The notes under the pieces were generated by a model. It was given only the letters and a program-made list of their open reading frames with translations. It made no database searches and was not told where the DNA came from. A program made the position numbers and the translations under genes. A stretch of 64,000 bases of DNA from Cladophialophora immunda (lineage: Eukaryota > Ascomycota > Eurotiomycetes > Chaetothyriales > Herpotrichiellaceae), in contig NW_015622542.1 in the NCBI RefSeq assembly GCF_000835495.1, positions 828,485-892,484 of the forward strand. Reading direction: 5' to 3'. Each line of letters begins with the position of its first letter. Position 1 is the first letter of the stretch. Positions 10,132 to 21,372 of the stretch are shown piece by piece.

Positions 10132-12082
10132 TCAGAGGATGCGGAGTCCACAACAATCAATTGATGCCGGCCGCACCGATGCTTGCCTTGTCCACCAGAG
10201 CTTCGTAAGCTCCTCCACAAATCTTTTGTCCGATGTGCTCCAGCTGTCTAGTCCCATCTCCAGCATGTCTTCATGATTGATCTCGATATCAGTCTGCTTG
10301 GTCTGCTCAACCAGCAAAGGCCGGCTGTCCTCTTGACCCGTTTGGTCATTAGAGCTTGCATCATCATCTTCATCGTCGTCGTGAAAACTCCCCTCAACCT
10401 CATCGCTGCCGTCTGCTCTTGCAATAGAGGCTGTGACAGTGTGAAAAATGGTCGCTGTCAGGCGGTGGAAGTAAGCTACCACAGCCACTTCACGAGTCTG
10501 CTCCTCCTCATCTTCCCCGTACAGCAAGAGCGAGTCTCGTTCTACTTCGTGTTCTTCTCCCTCGGCGAATCCTTCGCGCCGATCTCCAGCAGAAGCCCAC
10601 CAGACGAAGGAGGTGTATGCCATTCTGGACCATGATGGAGGCTCCACTACCGCTTTATTCGTCGAGTTCGAGGATGAAAGTGAAGAAACCGACGAGGCTG
10701 CATCATCCTCTACAGCCGTTTCGCTGGGATCTAGCCTCCGGAGACCACGAATGAGGTGTGCGAACCGACGAAAGTCTCGTTGGGTGGCTCTGACGGCAAC
10801 TTTGGGGAAAGCCTTGGTTAATTCTGGGCTTGAAACAATAATCCGAGGAAACACCTTCATTGAGGCATCCCGTGAGTGCGGTTTTGGCATGAGCACAAGG
10901 ACGTCGTAGAGGTTGGGTTTTGAGGTGAGCACATCGTCCGTTGTGCAAGCAATAAAACCGTGGTTGGAGCTGGCAGCTCCGGCCTGCTCGAGCTGGGGGA
11001 TGTCCATAACACCAACAGTGAACAGCGGGCGCAACCGAGTACTAGGAGTATCGACACCATGTGGCAGCGGCAGTAGTGACTTTGAGACAGACGAGAGGAT
11101 GGACAGGTTATATACTGCAAGAGGTTGTCAGTGTCTGACTAGTTTGCAGGGCATTTGTCTCCTCACCAAGATTGCAGCAGAATTCGACAGGGGCCTCTGT
11201 GACGATCAAGATCCGTCTGCGAAGCAAGGCTGCTCGATACAATGGAAATATCAGGGGCCCAAACAGCTTGATTGAATCTATTAGTGTCAATGCAGGATGG
11301 TGTGGTGTCAAGGCATGATGCGGAGAAATAAAGGTTGTTGCCGTAGACATTGTCCTGAACTTGACATAGCCATTGGGCTTGTGTGTCGCGTCCTCTTCAG
11401 TTGAGTCAAGCGGCGTCTGTAATGCGGGCTCCTCAGGCCGTAACTTGAACTTCTCCCAATACTCTTCCAGGGCAGTAACATTGCCCGGGTTGTCGACTTG
11501 CGCCCTTCTCATGTTAATGACTGCAACTAAGAGCATTTTATAATGAGGCCCTACCTAGCGAGCTCCATTAGGGATTCTGCATGGCGCCAGATGCGACCCA
11601 TGCGACCGTGTTCCAAGGAAACCAGTGCGCCGACCGCCAGCATCCGCGCAGCACGGTCTGCTTGGTCGTCTGCCTTGTTGACGAAGGCGCTGAGTCCAGC
11701 ATAATCATCGTGGATGAAGTATCTTCCCCCACCATTCAGCAAGTAGACTAGCTCTTGTGTATGTCACTCACACCAAATCCTCTTCAACGTTGTGCAGGCC
11801 GGATGGGAGGGACTTGAACTCGACAACGCCCTCGACGGGGACTGCAGATGCGAATCAACGCGAGCGCGACATATAAAAGAGAGTGTGAGGTATACCGTCG
11901 TCAAGAGATCTATGCCATCCTAAAGTGTATCTGCAGGGTTGTCAGCATGCGCCAGTGGCCTGAGTTGAACAGGCATACCCTTTGCGATGATCAAAGTTGA
12001 CCAGAAAGATGGCGAGAATTGGGGGGGAGGGAGGCTCGTTGGTCGTGTCAATCCTTAAGGAGTTTGAGGCTTGGTCCGCCAT
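10132..12082 (-). CDS. LCHN/DENND11-like protein (DUF2347 + DUF4484), 6 exons
   Basis: Conserved fungal protein of 566 residues related to LCHN, a DENN-fold family linked to Rab GTPase regulation. Exons on the minus strand: 12082-11979, 11930-11896, 11841-11772, 11722-11555, 11507-11167, 11114-10132; all phases join. Family signatures in order: PPILAIFLVNFDHRKGY, VEFKSLPSGLHNVEEDLVYF (joined over intron 3), YAGLSAFVNK, RMGRIWRHAESL, HHPALTLIDSIKLFGPLIFP, RAALLRRRILIVTEAPVEF, RLRPLFTVGVMDIP, and the DUF4484 end EMGLDSWSTSDKRFVEELTK. An acidic, Ser-rich insert sits in the middle. The start is the ATG at 12082, directly preceded by an in-frame TGA. Introns are 47-55 bp in most cases. The role as a guanine nucleotide exchange factor is inferred from the fold family. 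Confidence 0.88.
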
Positions 12083-12675
12083 TCATGGAAATGCTTTTGC
12101 ATAACGACAACAGGGACTCTCGTGCCTCTGGACATGTGGTCGTGGGGAGCAGGTTCAATGGACGTCGCAGATCGTCAAATGCGAGGAGAGCAGCTCCCGA
12201 AATGAAATGACGTGCCTGACGTCTCTATTCGCAATTCAAATGACAAGATGTGACAATTGCTGCATTCGACGACATGCTGCCCAGCACCGTTTGGGGTTTG
12301 TCAACAGAGGCTTGTGCTAATCCAGGGCTCGTCCAAGCTGAACGTAGACTGCGGGGGAAAAGTGAATTGGCAAATGTACAGCTGGATAGAGTAATATCGC
12401 AGCTAGGATGGCTATGGGATCGGCGAGAAAGGAGGCTTTGCTATAATTCTGCCCACGTACAGTGATTGACATGCTATCACTTGCTGTATTGCTCTGCCGA
12501 GACCGCATACTTGTCCATAAACACGGAAATAGGCAATTGTGATTGAATGAGTGATTTAGTATTCATCCTACAGCTCAAATGCGTATTTCGCCAGTGCATC
12601 GTTTGTGGTCGCCTGCGTGGATTTTATGATCCCCCTGAACTTCCACTGCCGCGCCCCTTGTTATATGCCACTTGG
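12083..12675. other. Intergenic
   Basis: About 590 bp between the DENN-type gene start and the 3' end of the membrane protein. No gene is supported; it should contain the promoter of the DENN-type gene. Confidence 0.4.
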
Positions 12676-14133
12676 CTATACATGTGGAATGAAATCTGTC
12701 CATTGTATGTTGAGGTAGGCTGTCCCTGGCACATCTCTCAACTCTGCAAACGCCTCTGCAATCAAATAGAACCGGGCCACCCCGTATATGATCGCCAACG
12801 GCGTGATCGTTGCAAATTCCCAGGGTAATGGTAATTGGTTGGACCGTCTCTTCATTGTGGTTGATCTTTGGGACATGCGAATCCTGTGCTCCGCCAATGC
12901 TTTTCGGTTGAAGATGAATAAATATATCGTCCTCCATCGGCCCAAGCGAGTCCATGATGCCGCGGTTTCAAAGACCCAGAATGCAGCAGTGATACCGAAA
13001 AGCAAGAGCGAGCAAGTGCGCCAGAGAAGCCGCTCGGTGCGGCTCGGAAAATCAAAACTCCAGCCGGCGACATGAATAGCTGTGAAAAGCAAAGTAGCAA
13101 AGCATAAAAAGTATTCTTGTATGCCGTATGGATTCGTTGGGAATCTGTCGTTGGGAATTCGTTGAATCGGCCGCGCTGCAGGAATGACCGGCATCTTCAT
13201 GAAAGGTTGTACATTGACAGAATATCCAGGGCCATTTTCATCGACGAAGTCTAGAGGCGTTAGGCTCCATTCACGGTCGAGCGTGATCTCGGCAAGTGAG
13301 AGGGAGGAGTGGATGTGGACGGGTGTCTGGATGTCCGCGGGCTTATGAAGCCAGAAACAAGATGTCATGAGTGAGCAGACGACGATGGCGAGTGCATTCA
13401 GCTCCAAGGTCGTAATTGCCAGGCCCTGGATAGCACGAGCAATACACTGGATAATCAGATAGCCAATCTGGAATGCCGTGACGACCTTGGTGAATGTGTC
13501 TTGCTTAGATTTGTCCCAGATTTCTTTGCGGGTAATGGCCGGATATTCGACCATTTTGTTGACGACAAGCCAATGAAGCTGGGTTGCGTTGAGTGGGAAG
13601 GGTTCGCCGTCGCGAGCGTGGAAAATGAAACCACCCATGTCCGCAAAAAACGCCTGCCGCATATGCCAGTCCGTGTAACTGTACTTCTTGAAGGACTTGA
13701 CGGATTGTTTCGCTCGACTCCATTGGCCCGCAGCATATGTGAGAGGAAACTCCGGGCCCAAGATACCGAGAGCCATCCACAAGAGACGGCGACCGAATCG
13801 GGTTCTAAAGCTGTCTTTGGGAGCAGGCACATTGAGGCACAACATGCTATACGTGCTGATAAATATCGTCACAATTGATGTCCAGAGAATATCAAATGTC
13901 CCGCGGTAGTTGGGCTGGTTCACCCAATGTTTGACACTTGATGATGACGAGAAATTGCTCTGTAAATCGGCACCTTGAGCACAACTTGAAGGAGCCGGCT
14001 CAGTCGCATTCGATTTGTTTTCGTGGGCATGGCATATAATGGGAAACAGTGATAAGCCCAAGAGAATTTGAACCTGCCACCTTCCCACCCTTTGTTTCCC
14101 GTAGTATCTGTTTGTGAGAGTAATGCTGCGCAT
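12676..14133 (-). CDS. Fungal multi-pass membrane protein, function unknown
   Basis: Single-exon protein of 485 residues from the ATG at 14133. It has an N-terminal signal peptide (hydrophobic residues about 20-36, ending near CHAHEN), an extracellular Ser-rich stretch, then several hydrophobic helices: FDILWTSIVTIFIST, WMALGILGPEFPL, VVTAFQIGYLIIQCIA, LELNALAIVVCSLMTS, YFLCFATLLFTAIHVAG, LLLFGITAAFWVFETA and FATITPLAIIYGVARFYLI. The conserved blocks NYRGTFDILW, GQWSRAKQSV and EIWDKSKQDTFTKVV mark a family common in Aspergillus and relatives, often in many copies, with no assigned function. Seven or eight membrane spans are likely. Confidence 0.85.
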   Translation of the reverse strand: MRSITLTNRYYGKQRVGRWQVQILLGLSLFPIICHAHENKSNATEPAPSSCAQGADLQSNFSSSSSVKHWVNQPNYRGTFDILWTSIVTIFISTYSMLCLNVPAPKDSFRTRFGRRLLWMALGILGPEFPLTYAAGQWSRAKQSVKSFKKYSYTDWHMRQAFFADMGGFIFHARDGEPFPLNATQLHWLVVNKMVEYPAITRKEIWDKSKQDTFTKVVTAFQIGYLIIQCIARAIQGLAITTLELNALAIVVCSLMTSCFWLHKPADIQTPVHIHSSLSLAEITLDREWSLTPLDFVDENGPGYSVNVQPFMKMPVIPAARPIQRIPNDRFPTNPYGIQEYFLCFATLLFTAIHVAGWSFDFPSRTERLLWRTCSLLLFGITAAFWVFETAASWTRLGRWRTIYLFIFNRKALAEHRIRMSQRSTTMKRRSNQLPLPWEFATITPLAIIYGVARFYLIAEAFAELRDVPGTAYLNIQWTDFIPHV

Positions 14134-14911
14134 GGATGGCTGTGAGGAATGGTTAGAGACCGCTTGATCCTGATATTGGAGTGGACAATAAGAGAGGCTC
14201 GGCCTCTACAGCTCCATTTAAGGGATATGCGACTGGAAGAAGCGCCGAGCATCGACCACTGCTGTTATCTTCGACCTTGACCTGAGACAGCTGCCGTCTC
14301 TTCCCTGGGCAGATGGGCTGAGTCGGGCGGCGTGCATGGCTGCAACATCGACCAGGATCGAATTCTCGCCAGGGGCACGACATCCTAGTCAGTCTGCAAA
14401 AGTACTCAGTACCATGTAGCACAAGGTAACGCTGGCAGCATCCCGCGAGATCGCTCCCTTATCGTGGACGACCTGAAGTCGAGTCAAGTATATCTTCAAA
14501 CGTTGGTGATTAACGACGGCTCGGGTCGCACCTGTTCGCCAGGAATTCAAGTTCCAACCCACAACCTGCAGTGAAGCCTTAGACATGAGACGCTTCCAGG
14601 TGCATGGTGGAGATTGGTGTTTCAAAAGCCGCCTGCTGATTGTTCCCAGTCCCCAGGATAGAATGCGATGGAGTTGGGGGCTTCTTGCTAGGCGCCTGGT
14701 TGGTGATATGGAGTGGCAGAGGACGAATCGAAACGCGCGATGAGGGATGCGCCCGCGTACTTATCATCTGTCGAAACCGCCCTCTTGCAGGGTTGATGGC
14801 AGACTGACTCCATATCTTGTTGTCCTGCTCTTCTGTGCAGTTGATGGCGGCCTTTCCTCAGCACCGAAGAGCTTCCTGCCCGAGTTTCTGCGCCGTGGTT
14901 CAGAAGCTGCG
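14134..14911. promoter_or_regulatory. Divergent promoter region
   Basis: 780 bp between the divergent starts of the membrane protein and the hydrolase. No element could be assigned with confidence. An in-frame upstream ATG for the hydrolase lies at 14747. Confidence 0.4.
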
Positions 14912-16120
14912 ATGATGACATTTTTCTCGGCGATCGTTCGACCTCTCCTCATCAGTGTCGCAGCCGGAGTTGGCATCTACTTTGCCTTCCTCGGCCTCCT
15001 CACCATCCCTTCGCTCCAAGATCATGCTATCTACCTACACCGCATAACCTTGACCTGGTTCCAAGATGTCAATGTGCCAGAGCACTGGGGCTTTCTCCGG
15101 AACCAGGTCACCCCCTTCCTCCTTCACACCCCAGATGGCGAAACCCTCCATGCGTGGCACGTCCTACCTCTCGAGACATATCGAAAGAATGAAAAAGCGC
15201 TGAGAGAAGAGCCTACGGGACTGTGTCACAATATTAAAGAGAGATTAAGTTTCAAGCTGCTGAGAGACGATCCAACTGCCAGGCTGGTAATATATCTACA
15301 TGGAGCAGCGGGAACACTGGGATCAGGCTGGCGACCGCAGAGCTATCGTGCTCTGTCTGCCGCCGCGCCCAACGTCCATATTCTGGCCATTGACTACCGC
15401 GGGTTCGGCTCTAGCACTGGGTGGCCGTCAGAGGCCGGTCTCCTCACCGACGCACTCACTCTGGCCGAGTTTGCGATGAAAACCGCTGGCATCCCGCCCG
15501 AGCGCATCGTCGTCTTTGGACAGTCGCTAGGCACCGCAGTCAGCATATCTCTCACCCACTATCTAGGTCTTCAATCGCCACCAATCCTTTTTGCGGGGAT
15601 CGTGCTCATCGCACCTTTCGCAAATGTCGAGCTTTTGACCCAGACATATAGCATTGCTGGCACTATCCCTCTTCTGGCGCCCGTGGCCCATTGGTCCAGA
15701 GCGTTGGCCTGGTTCAACAGCTTCATCACTACCAAATGGCCATCAAAGGATAAATTGGCCGAACTTATCCGTCGGTTGGAAGCACTCAAGCTTTCAGAGC
15801 GGAAGACAAGATACGACATCACAATCATCCACGCACAAGACGACTACGACATCCCCTGGACACACTCTGACATTGTATTTTGGCATGCCGTCAACGCAAC
15901 GAGACAGCCTGAAACGAGCCTGAGTTTTGAAGATTTGGAGGACGAGAAGGCCAGACGGAAATCAGACCTCGGAGCTGGGGGATGGGAGGTTGAGTGGAGG
16001 GGCGAGGCTGGTGTGGTGCGAGAACAGATTGTGAAGCATGGGCTTCATGATCGCATCATGAGCTATCCGGTGGTGAGTCTCGCCGTTGCACGAGCATTTC
16101 ACAGCCTGGATGCGGAATAG
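14912..16120 (+). CDS. ABHD12/ABHD13-like serine hydrolase, membrane anchored
   Basis: Alpha/beta-hydrolase of 402 residues, related to the ABHD12/13 (Bem46-like) group of lipases and acylglycerol or lysophospholipid hydrolases. One N-terminal membrane anchor (about residues 4-30, MTFFSAIVRPLLISVAAGVG) is followed by NQVTPFLLHTPDGETLHAW, oxyanion-hole HGAAGTLGSGWR, DYRGFGSS, and the nucleophile elbow GQSLG (Ser near residue 204). The acid is likely one of the Asp residues in HAQDDYDIP (near 309) and the base His in KHGLHDRIM (near 378). A single exon. The frame is open from ATG 14747, adding 55 residues without a clear domain; I prefer the MMTFF start at 14912 because the anchor begins there as in relatives. 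The exact substrate is unknown. Confidence 0.85.
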   Translation: MMTFFSAIVRPLLISVAAGVGIYFAFLGLLTIPSLQDHAIYLHRITLTWFQDVNVPEHWGFLRNQVTPFLLHTPDGETLHAWHVLPLETYRKNEKALREEPTGLCHNIKERLSFKLLRDDPTARLVIYLHGAAGTLGSGWRPQSYRALSAAAPNVHILAIDYRGFGSSTGWPSEAGLLTDALTLAEFAMKTAGIPPERIVVFGQSLGTAVSISLTHYLGLQSPPILFAGIVLIAPFANVELLTQTYSIAGTIPLLAPVAHWSRALAWFNSFITTKWPSKDKLAELIRRLEALKLSERKTRYDITIIHAQDDYDIPWTHSDIVFWHAVNATRQPETSLSFEDLEDEKARRKSDLGAGGWEVEWRGEAGVVREQIVKHGLHDRIMSYPVVSLAVARAFHSLDAE

Positions 16121-17279
16121 ACGGCTGTCTGCGACAGGATCTTGCCTTGTCTTCGAAAGCGCGAGTGGACAAACTCGCCCATCTACCAATGCCTCTCGGC
16201 CGTCTTCTCCGCAACATAGCCCCTGAGAATCCATTTTGCACTTGTTCTTACCACAAGGTGAGAACGGCTAATGGCGTCTCGCGACTCCGCGGTCCGGACA
16301 ACGTCGAAGGCTTTCAGACGCGGGCTCTGACTACATTTCTATATACTCCAGTCAATCCTGCCGTGGGCAATAGGATTGTATAGCTGCAGGCGAAGCGACC
16401 ATATGGTTGAGCCTGAGCAATCAGGCCATTGCTGGACGCCGTTGACCTCCAATCCCGAAGTATCTCCCTTATGGGTGCATTGGTTTGCCACACCTCGAGC
16501 CGGTTCGCTAAGGCCCTTCAAGCTAATGTAGTTGCTCCGTTAATTACTAAACTGTTGCTTGCTCGGTATTCGCTGCTCCGACAAGACATTTACTGATCTA
16601 TACTTGCCCTCGGGCCTAACTAATCGAGTCTCAGTGATCGCTTTTCCCGTATGTGGTTGCTGCTCATCTCCATTCCCTCAGCATCTCTTCCTGTTTATTG
16701 ATTCAGCGGCTGAAACAATTGGCGCCTAACCTCGAGACCATCAGAGTTTGAATTTGTAAGATATACATTCTCCATACAGACAATCTTGCCGAACTCAAAG
16801 CATGGCCTGTTCCAAAGGACCATCTGTTGGCAAGGGACAAGAAGCCACGGCGCAAGCCACGAATCGCATCTACGCAGATGGTTCAGCCTATTGCGGCACT
16901 GCTCTATATGTCGTCTTACAAACCAGGTCTCGCAGACTCTGAGCACTACTGCATCGAGCCTAGGCTCTCATGAAGGGTGGGTGTTTACTCTGCCTCGCTG
17001 GGGCTTGGGAATGTCAACACCCTCTAGTGCGGGCCACGCCGTCGCTCGAGGGGGATTTGTCTTTGCCTGCAGCATGCCGTCAACGCGCTTTGTCAGCCCA
17101 TGGGTGTGTGGTGGCTTTGCAGCAGCGAGGTTCGTGCAGGCAGCACACAGAGCACGAGGCCACGGGAAGTCTGTTTATAAGAGAGACGCTGGGCCAGGTA
17201 GGTGAAGTCCTCCAACAAACATCCAACACACCCTCCAGCCCCTCCATCAAGTCTCTCTCTACAGCTGCTCCACGGCAAC
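16121..17279. other. Intergenic between hydrolase and alcohol dehydrogenase
   Basis: About 1.16 kb with no supported gene; a 140-codon open stretch at 16786-17205 has no recognisable composition or motif. The last 90 bases before 17280 are pyrimidine-rich, as is usual just upstream of fungal starts. Confidence 0.45.
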
Positions 17280-18549
17280 ATGGCCCAAACATTCGTCATG
17301 CGAGGGGTCGAAGGCAAGGTGAAGAAGACGCCGGCCGACATCCCCGAGCTCAAGCCCAACGAGGTGCTCGTCAAGATCACCCACAGCGGCCTCTGCGGCA
17401 CGGACTTGTTCTACATCGACCCGGGCTGTGCTCTGGGCCACGAAGGGGTCGGGACGGTCGAGAAGGTGGGCAGCGCGGTGACGGCGCACAAGATTGGGGA
17501 TCGCGTAGGCGGAGGATATCTGAGAAGTGTATGTTTTGATTCCATCGTCCACGAGCCCGCCACCAGAGTCTTGGCCCATTCGACTCGGCCGCAGGAGAAT
17601 TCCCTCACTGACAATCTCCCGACTCCCCAGAGCTGTGGCCAGTGCAAGTACTGCCTGACGGGCCAGGACATCATGTGCTACAACCGCGACATCTACGGCT
17701 TCGCGGGCTTCAGCAACGGCACCTTCGCGACCTACTACGTCGCGACCGAGGGCTACATCTACGCCATCCCGGCCTCGATGCCCTCGGAGGTCGCGGCGCC
17801 GCTGCAGTGCGCCGGCGCGACCGTCTACGCCGCGCTCAAGGCGTACTACCGGACGGGCATGCGCGTGGGCGTCCTGGGCATCGGCGGGCTGGGCCACCTG
17901 GCGATCCAGTTCGCCGCCAAGATGGGCGCGCCGACGACGGTCTTCAGCACGAGCCCAGACAAGGAGAATGAGGCGCGCGGGTTCGGCGCGTCCAGCTTCG
18001 TCGTGCTCGGGCACGAGGACAAGCTGGACGAGCCGGTCGACTTGCTCCTCGTCACCGCGCACAAGGCGCCGGATTGGTCGACGTGAGTTCACCCGTTGGC
18101 TCGACGAATCTCGCCTTCTAGCTGACACGCGGAATGATCAACAGGTTCATGAGCGAAAAGGTGGTCGCACGAGGCGCCCCGATCGTGATCCTGGGCGCGC
18201 TGGGCATGACCCTGGAGTTCCCGTACGCCAACCTTTCCTTACGCCCTCCAGACCCTCCTTTTCCTTGCTCACCTCCCCCCTTCCCTTCTTGACACGCGTA
18301 AACTAACCCCCTCCCCCCTCCCACCTCGGGCTTCCCTACAGATTCCTCCCCTACTTCTTCAACTGCTACAACCTGGTGACCAACCTGGTGGCCTCGCGGG
18401 CCACGCACGCCGAGATGCTCGCCTTCGCCGCGCACCACGACATCAAGCCGCTGATCGAGGAGTTCCCCATGGACGAGGCCGGCATGGCCGAGGCCGTGGC
18501 GCGGCTGCAGCAGGGCAAGATCCGGTACCGTGCGGTCTTGAAGGCGTGA
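17280..18549 (+). CDS. Zinc-dependent alcohol dehydrogenase, 4 exons
   Basis: Medium-chain zinc alcohol dehydrogenase of 328 residues, probably cytosolic, oxidising or reducing an alcohol/aldehyde with NAD(P)H. Exons: 17280-17528, 17631-18082, 18145-18222, 18342-18549. Catalytic zinc ligands are in SGLCGTDLF (Cys near 39) and LGHEGVG (His-Glu near 52). The structural zinc cluster CGQCKYCLTGQDIMC has all four Cys and starts right after intron 1. The Rossmann motif GIGGLG is near residue 167. The C-terminus ends GKIRYRAVLKA, typical of the cinnamyl/allyl alcohol dehydrogenase-like group. The ATG at 17280 precedes the conserved ...FVMRGVEGKV start. Codon choice is much richer in G/C at third positions than in the flanking genes (long runs such as the stretch 17800-17960). 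The last intron (18223-18341) is pyrimidine-rich and longer than average. The natural substrate is not predictable. Confidence 0.92.
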
Positions 18550-19249
18550 ATCGCGTAAGAGCCTGAGGGGTTGGGATTCGGGGACTGTGCTATGTGGATA
18601 CGGTTCGACGATTCACCGTTGGTGGAAATTCTCCCTCGCGGGCGACGTTTGACGGTCGATGGTCAATGGTCGACGGGGTAGCATGATAGGCACGAGCGGG
18701 TCGAGTATGAGGTACAAGGTACAGACTACAGGAACAACGGGGCGCTTCTTATCACACGGTCGCAAAGATCGAAACGCGGTTGCTTGATGGCTCTTGGGAC
18801 CCCCTTCCTTGCTTTCTACCAAATGTCACCGGTTCAATCTAACCCGCTCGACTCAATCATGCTACAGTATTCACAGAGAGAGAGGTGGAGGGAAACAGTG
18901 AAAGAGGGCTCTGTGCCGTCTGTGTATAGGGTAGCCGATGGCAACGATACATAGGTATAGACACAAGCCATTCCCCGCGCCGTCTCGTGCTTGAGTTTCC
19001 AGTGCTGTACGCACACAGCCTGTCTTTTGGCGCTCGTTTGAATTCCATTACATTAAGTGCCAGTACATGCTATCCCCTGCATAGCTCTCTCGCGGCGGCC
19101 GATACCCGTGAATGTATATACCTCGTCTGATGGTATGTGCAAGGAGGCAGTGTATCCGTCTCTCCGCGCCAGGTTATAATATTACAAATCAACAAATAAT
19201 TCAAAGAGAAAGAGGCAAAATAGGCCCTGAAGTCTTGTCATTTATCCCC
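18550..19249. other. Intergenic, convergent 3' ends
   Basis: 700 bp between two gene 3' ends. I see no gene. Confidence 0.4.
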
Positions 19250-19643
19250 CTACGTCGCCTGCGGACACTCCGGGTTGTCGCTCGGACACTCGTAGGCCTG
19301 ACAGTCGAAATTGCCGCAGGTGCCTTCGATGAAAATGGCGCTGTCGAAGCCCGGGGCCGGGGTCAAGGCCACCTCGTCCGAGTAGAGGAACTGGTGGCAC
19401 TCGCCGGTGGCCTCTGTGTAGGTGAATCCGTCGCAGAAACCGTTGTTGTCGCACTCCGTCAGGCACGCCTCGTAGCTGGGCTGCGGGACGATGTCCCAGT
19501 TCGGGTTCGAGTCGAGCGCCGTCAGTTGTTGGCCGCAGTACACCGTCCACTGACACCCGCCGCAGCCTGGGCCGGAAACCACGGGCTCGTCGGTCGGGCA
19601 CGCCGTAAATCCAGTAGTTGTGGTAGTGGTCGTTGTTGTTGTG

Positions 19644-19704
<61 letters not shown>

Positions 19705-20354
19705 TGGTTGTGGGTGTGGTTGTTGTGGTTGACGATGTAGAAGTTGTTGTTGTTGTCGTCGTCGTTGTTGTAGGAATAGTTGTAGAAGTAGTCGTCGTCG
19801 TCGTCGTCGTGGTGGACGTACTGGTAGGAAGGGCGCTTGTAGTGGTAGGAGAAGCCGTCGTAGTCCGTATAGTACTGATGGTGGTTGTTACTGTTGTGGT
19901 AGGGACCGTAGAAGCGCTTGTAGTAACACCGGTTGAAGTCTTAGTCTTCCATGTGGGTTCAACTGTTACCTGATAAAAGCGATTAGACACGCAAAGACAA
20001 GATATCGAAGGTGCTTACCGTGATGGTTTGAGGAACCTCAATGCATGAACAGGCGGTCTGCTGTTCATGCGCTGGTAGCTGCTCCAGCTGTTGCAGCAGC
20101 GAGTTGAGCGGATTCGGCGGTGCCCACGAACGTTTGTGAAACCAGCCGTGAAAATGGCCAGACGCCGTGACAGTCACAGTAACTGCTGGCTCGGGGAAAC
20201 GGCCAGCACAGTATTGCTCCGCTGGCCCATAACCTGCCAAATCAGCATACTGCGCGTAGATACCCGCGTCGCAGACCCAGTCCGATCCAAACCAACCGGC
20301 CCAGGCTGGACTGGAAAGCCCAAGGAGAGTTAGACCGAGCTGTTGGCACCGCAT
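19250..20354 (-). CDS. Secreted Thr-rich protein with Cys-rich PAN/Apple-like domain, 2 exons
   Basis: Protein of 351 residues; exons on the minus strand 20354-20019 and 19969-19250, with a 49-bp intron. Signal peptide at the N-terminus (MRCQQLGLTLLGLSSPAWA), then a Cys-containing segment (WVCDAGIYAQYADL, EQYCAGRF, CSCIEVP). A long Thr-rich linker of about 120 residues follows, nearly pure Thr in places and certainly O-glycosylated if expressed. The last 110 residues hold about ten Cys (CGGCQWTVYC, CLTECDNNGFC, GECHQF, GTCGNFDCQAYEC), resembling PAN/Apple domains of fungal extracellular carbohydrate- or protein-binding proteins. There is no C-terminal hydrophobic tail, so it is more likely secreted than GPI-anchored. 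The ligand is unknown. Confidence 0.82.
19618..19820 (+). repeat. Trinucleotide-rich microsatellite within coding sequence
   Basis: On the + strand (GTA/GTG/GTC/GTT)n, with a pure (GTA)n stretch near 19652-19699; read on the minus strand it encodes the poly-Thr linker. Mixed ACN codons indicate selection for Thr rather than simple recent slippage, except in the pure block. Confidence 0.85.
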
Positions 20355-21372
20355 CTTGGAGGGTTGAAAAGAAGTGTTGAAAGGCCGCTATAGGATGAGT
20401 ACACCATACAGTCGGGGCACCGCTTATACAAATACATTCCCTCGAAGGAAGGTCAGGCCTAGTGATCAACACAACGGGAGCAGGCTTGAGACCTCCTTGC
20501 AACCCTGGAGTGTGATTAGCCATCTTGAGAGGCGCACTTGCGAGATGGACTGTAGACCGTTGTCCATAAGTAGACACGAAGCCAGACAAGGCAAGCCATG
20601 GCGTCCACCCCCGGGAAGATCATAGCGGGAACACCGTTTTGGTTTACCTGAACAGAGCGCAAGGCTGAAAGTGGCTTGCGCCCGTGCCCGGTTTGGAAAC
20701 AATGGGTGTCCTTGGGCATACAGCCTAGGCTCTTTTGGAACTGGCCAGGGGCACAAAGACGCCGGATCCAAAATCAATCTCGCATCGGAAGATTCCCATA
20801 TTGGCTGTCGAGTCGAGCATTCTGCATCCGAGGGGCGACAACATTCCTTTTTGCCAGACACATGGCCTCTTCTGAGCATGATTTCAACGGTATACGGGTA
20901 TAGCCACAGCCATAAGTTATCGCCATGTTCCAATGGCTTCCGTCCGAGCACCGTACTCTTTCAGTGGTCGTAGACTGCATTTTGCCAGTGTCGTTGCCGT
21001 TGCCGGTGCAGCGTGCTTCTGGTGGGAACGCTCAATCTAGTGGTAGGTGATCCCAGCACCTCGAGGGGGTGAATCCTGTCTCAGCGTAGGCGCTGGAGGC
21101 TTCGCGTAGCCTGTTCGCCGGACTGTTATGCATGGCTCAATAACCGAGAACATGCTGACGTTGAGCTGGCCTAGCCAAAACTTGAGCAGCACAGATAGCC
21201 GCACTTGATCCGCAGTGAACTTCTTCATATCTCCTGGTTGTCACCACATGTATCCTTCATGTTCTCTATCTTCGTATTTTCATGGCGACCTCGTCTCTAA
21301 TGTGAAGCCGTCCGAGCCATGTTGTGAAGCCTAAATTCGTTATCGACGTCTGACACGTGAGCCATCCTTTCC
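20355..21372. other. Intergenic
   Basis: About 1 kb upstream of the Thr-rich protein and downstream of the Rdh54-like gene. Open frames here (up to 160 codons, 20466-20951) overlap on both strands and show no family features; I see no supported gene. Confidence 0.45.

Noticed and set aside
17259..18128. 289-codon antisense frame over the alcohol dehydrogenase
   Set aside because: High GC third positions remove stops on the opposite strand; it spans real exons and an intron of the dehydrogenase.
19112..19973. Poly-Ser, poly-Val and similar frames on the + strand over the microsatellite
   Set aside because: They are the complement of the Thr-rich linker of a clear secreted protein with signal peptide and Cys-rich domain.
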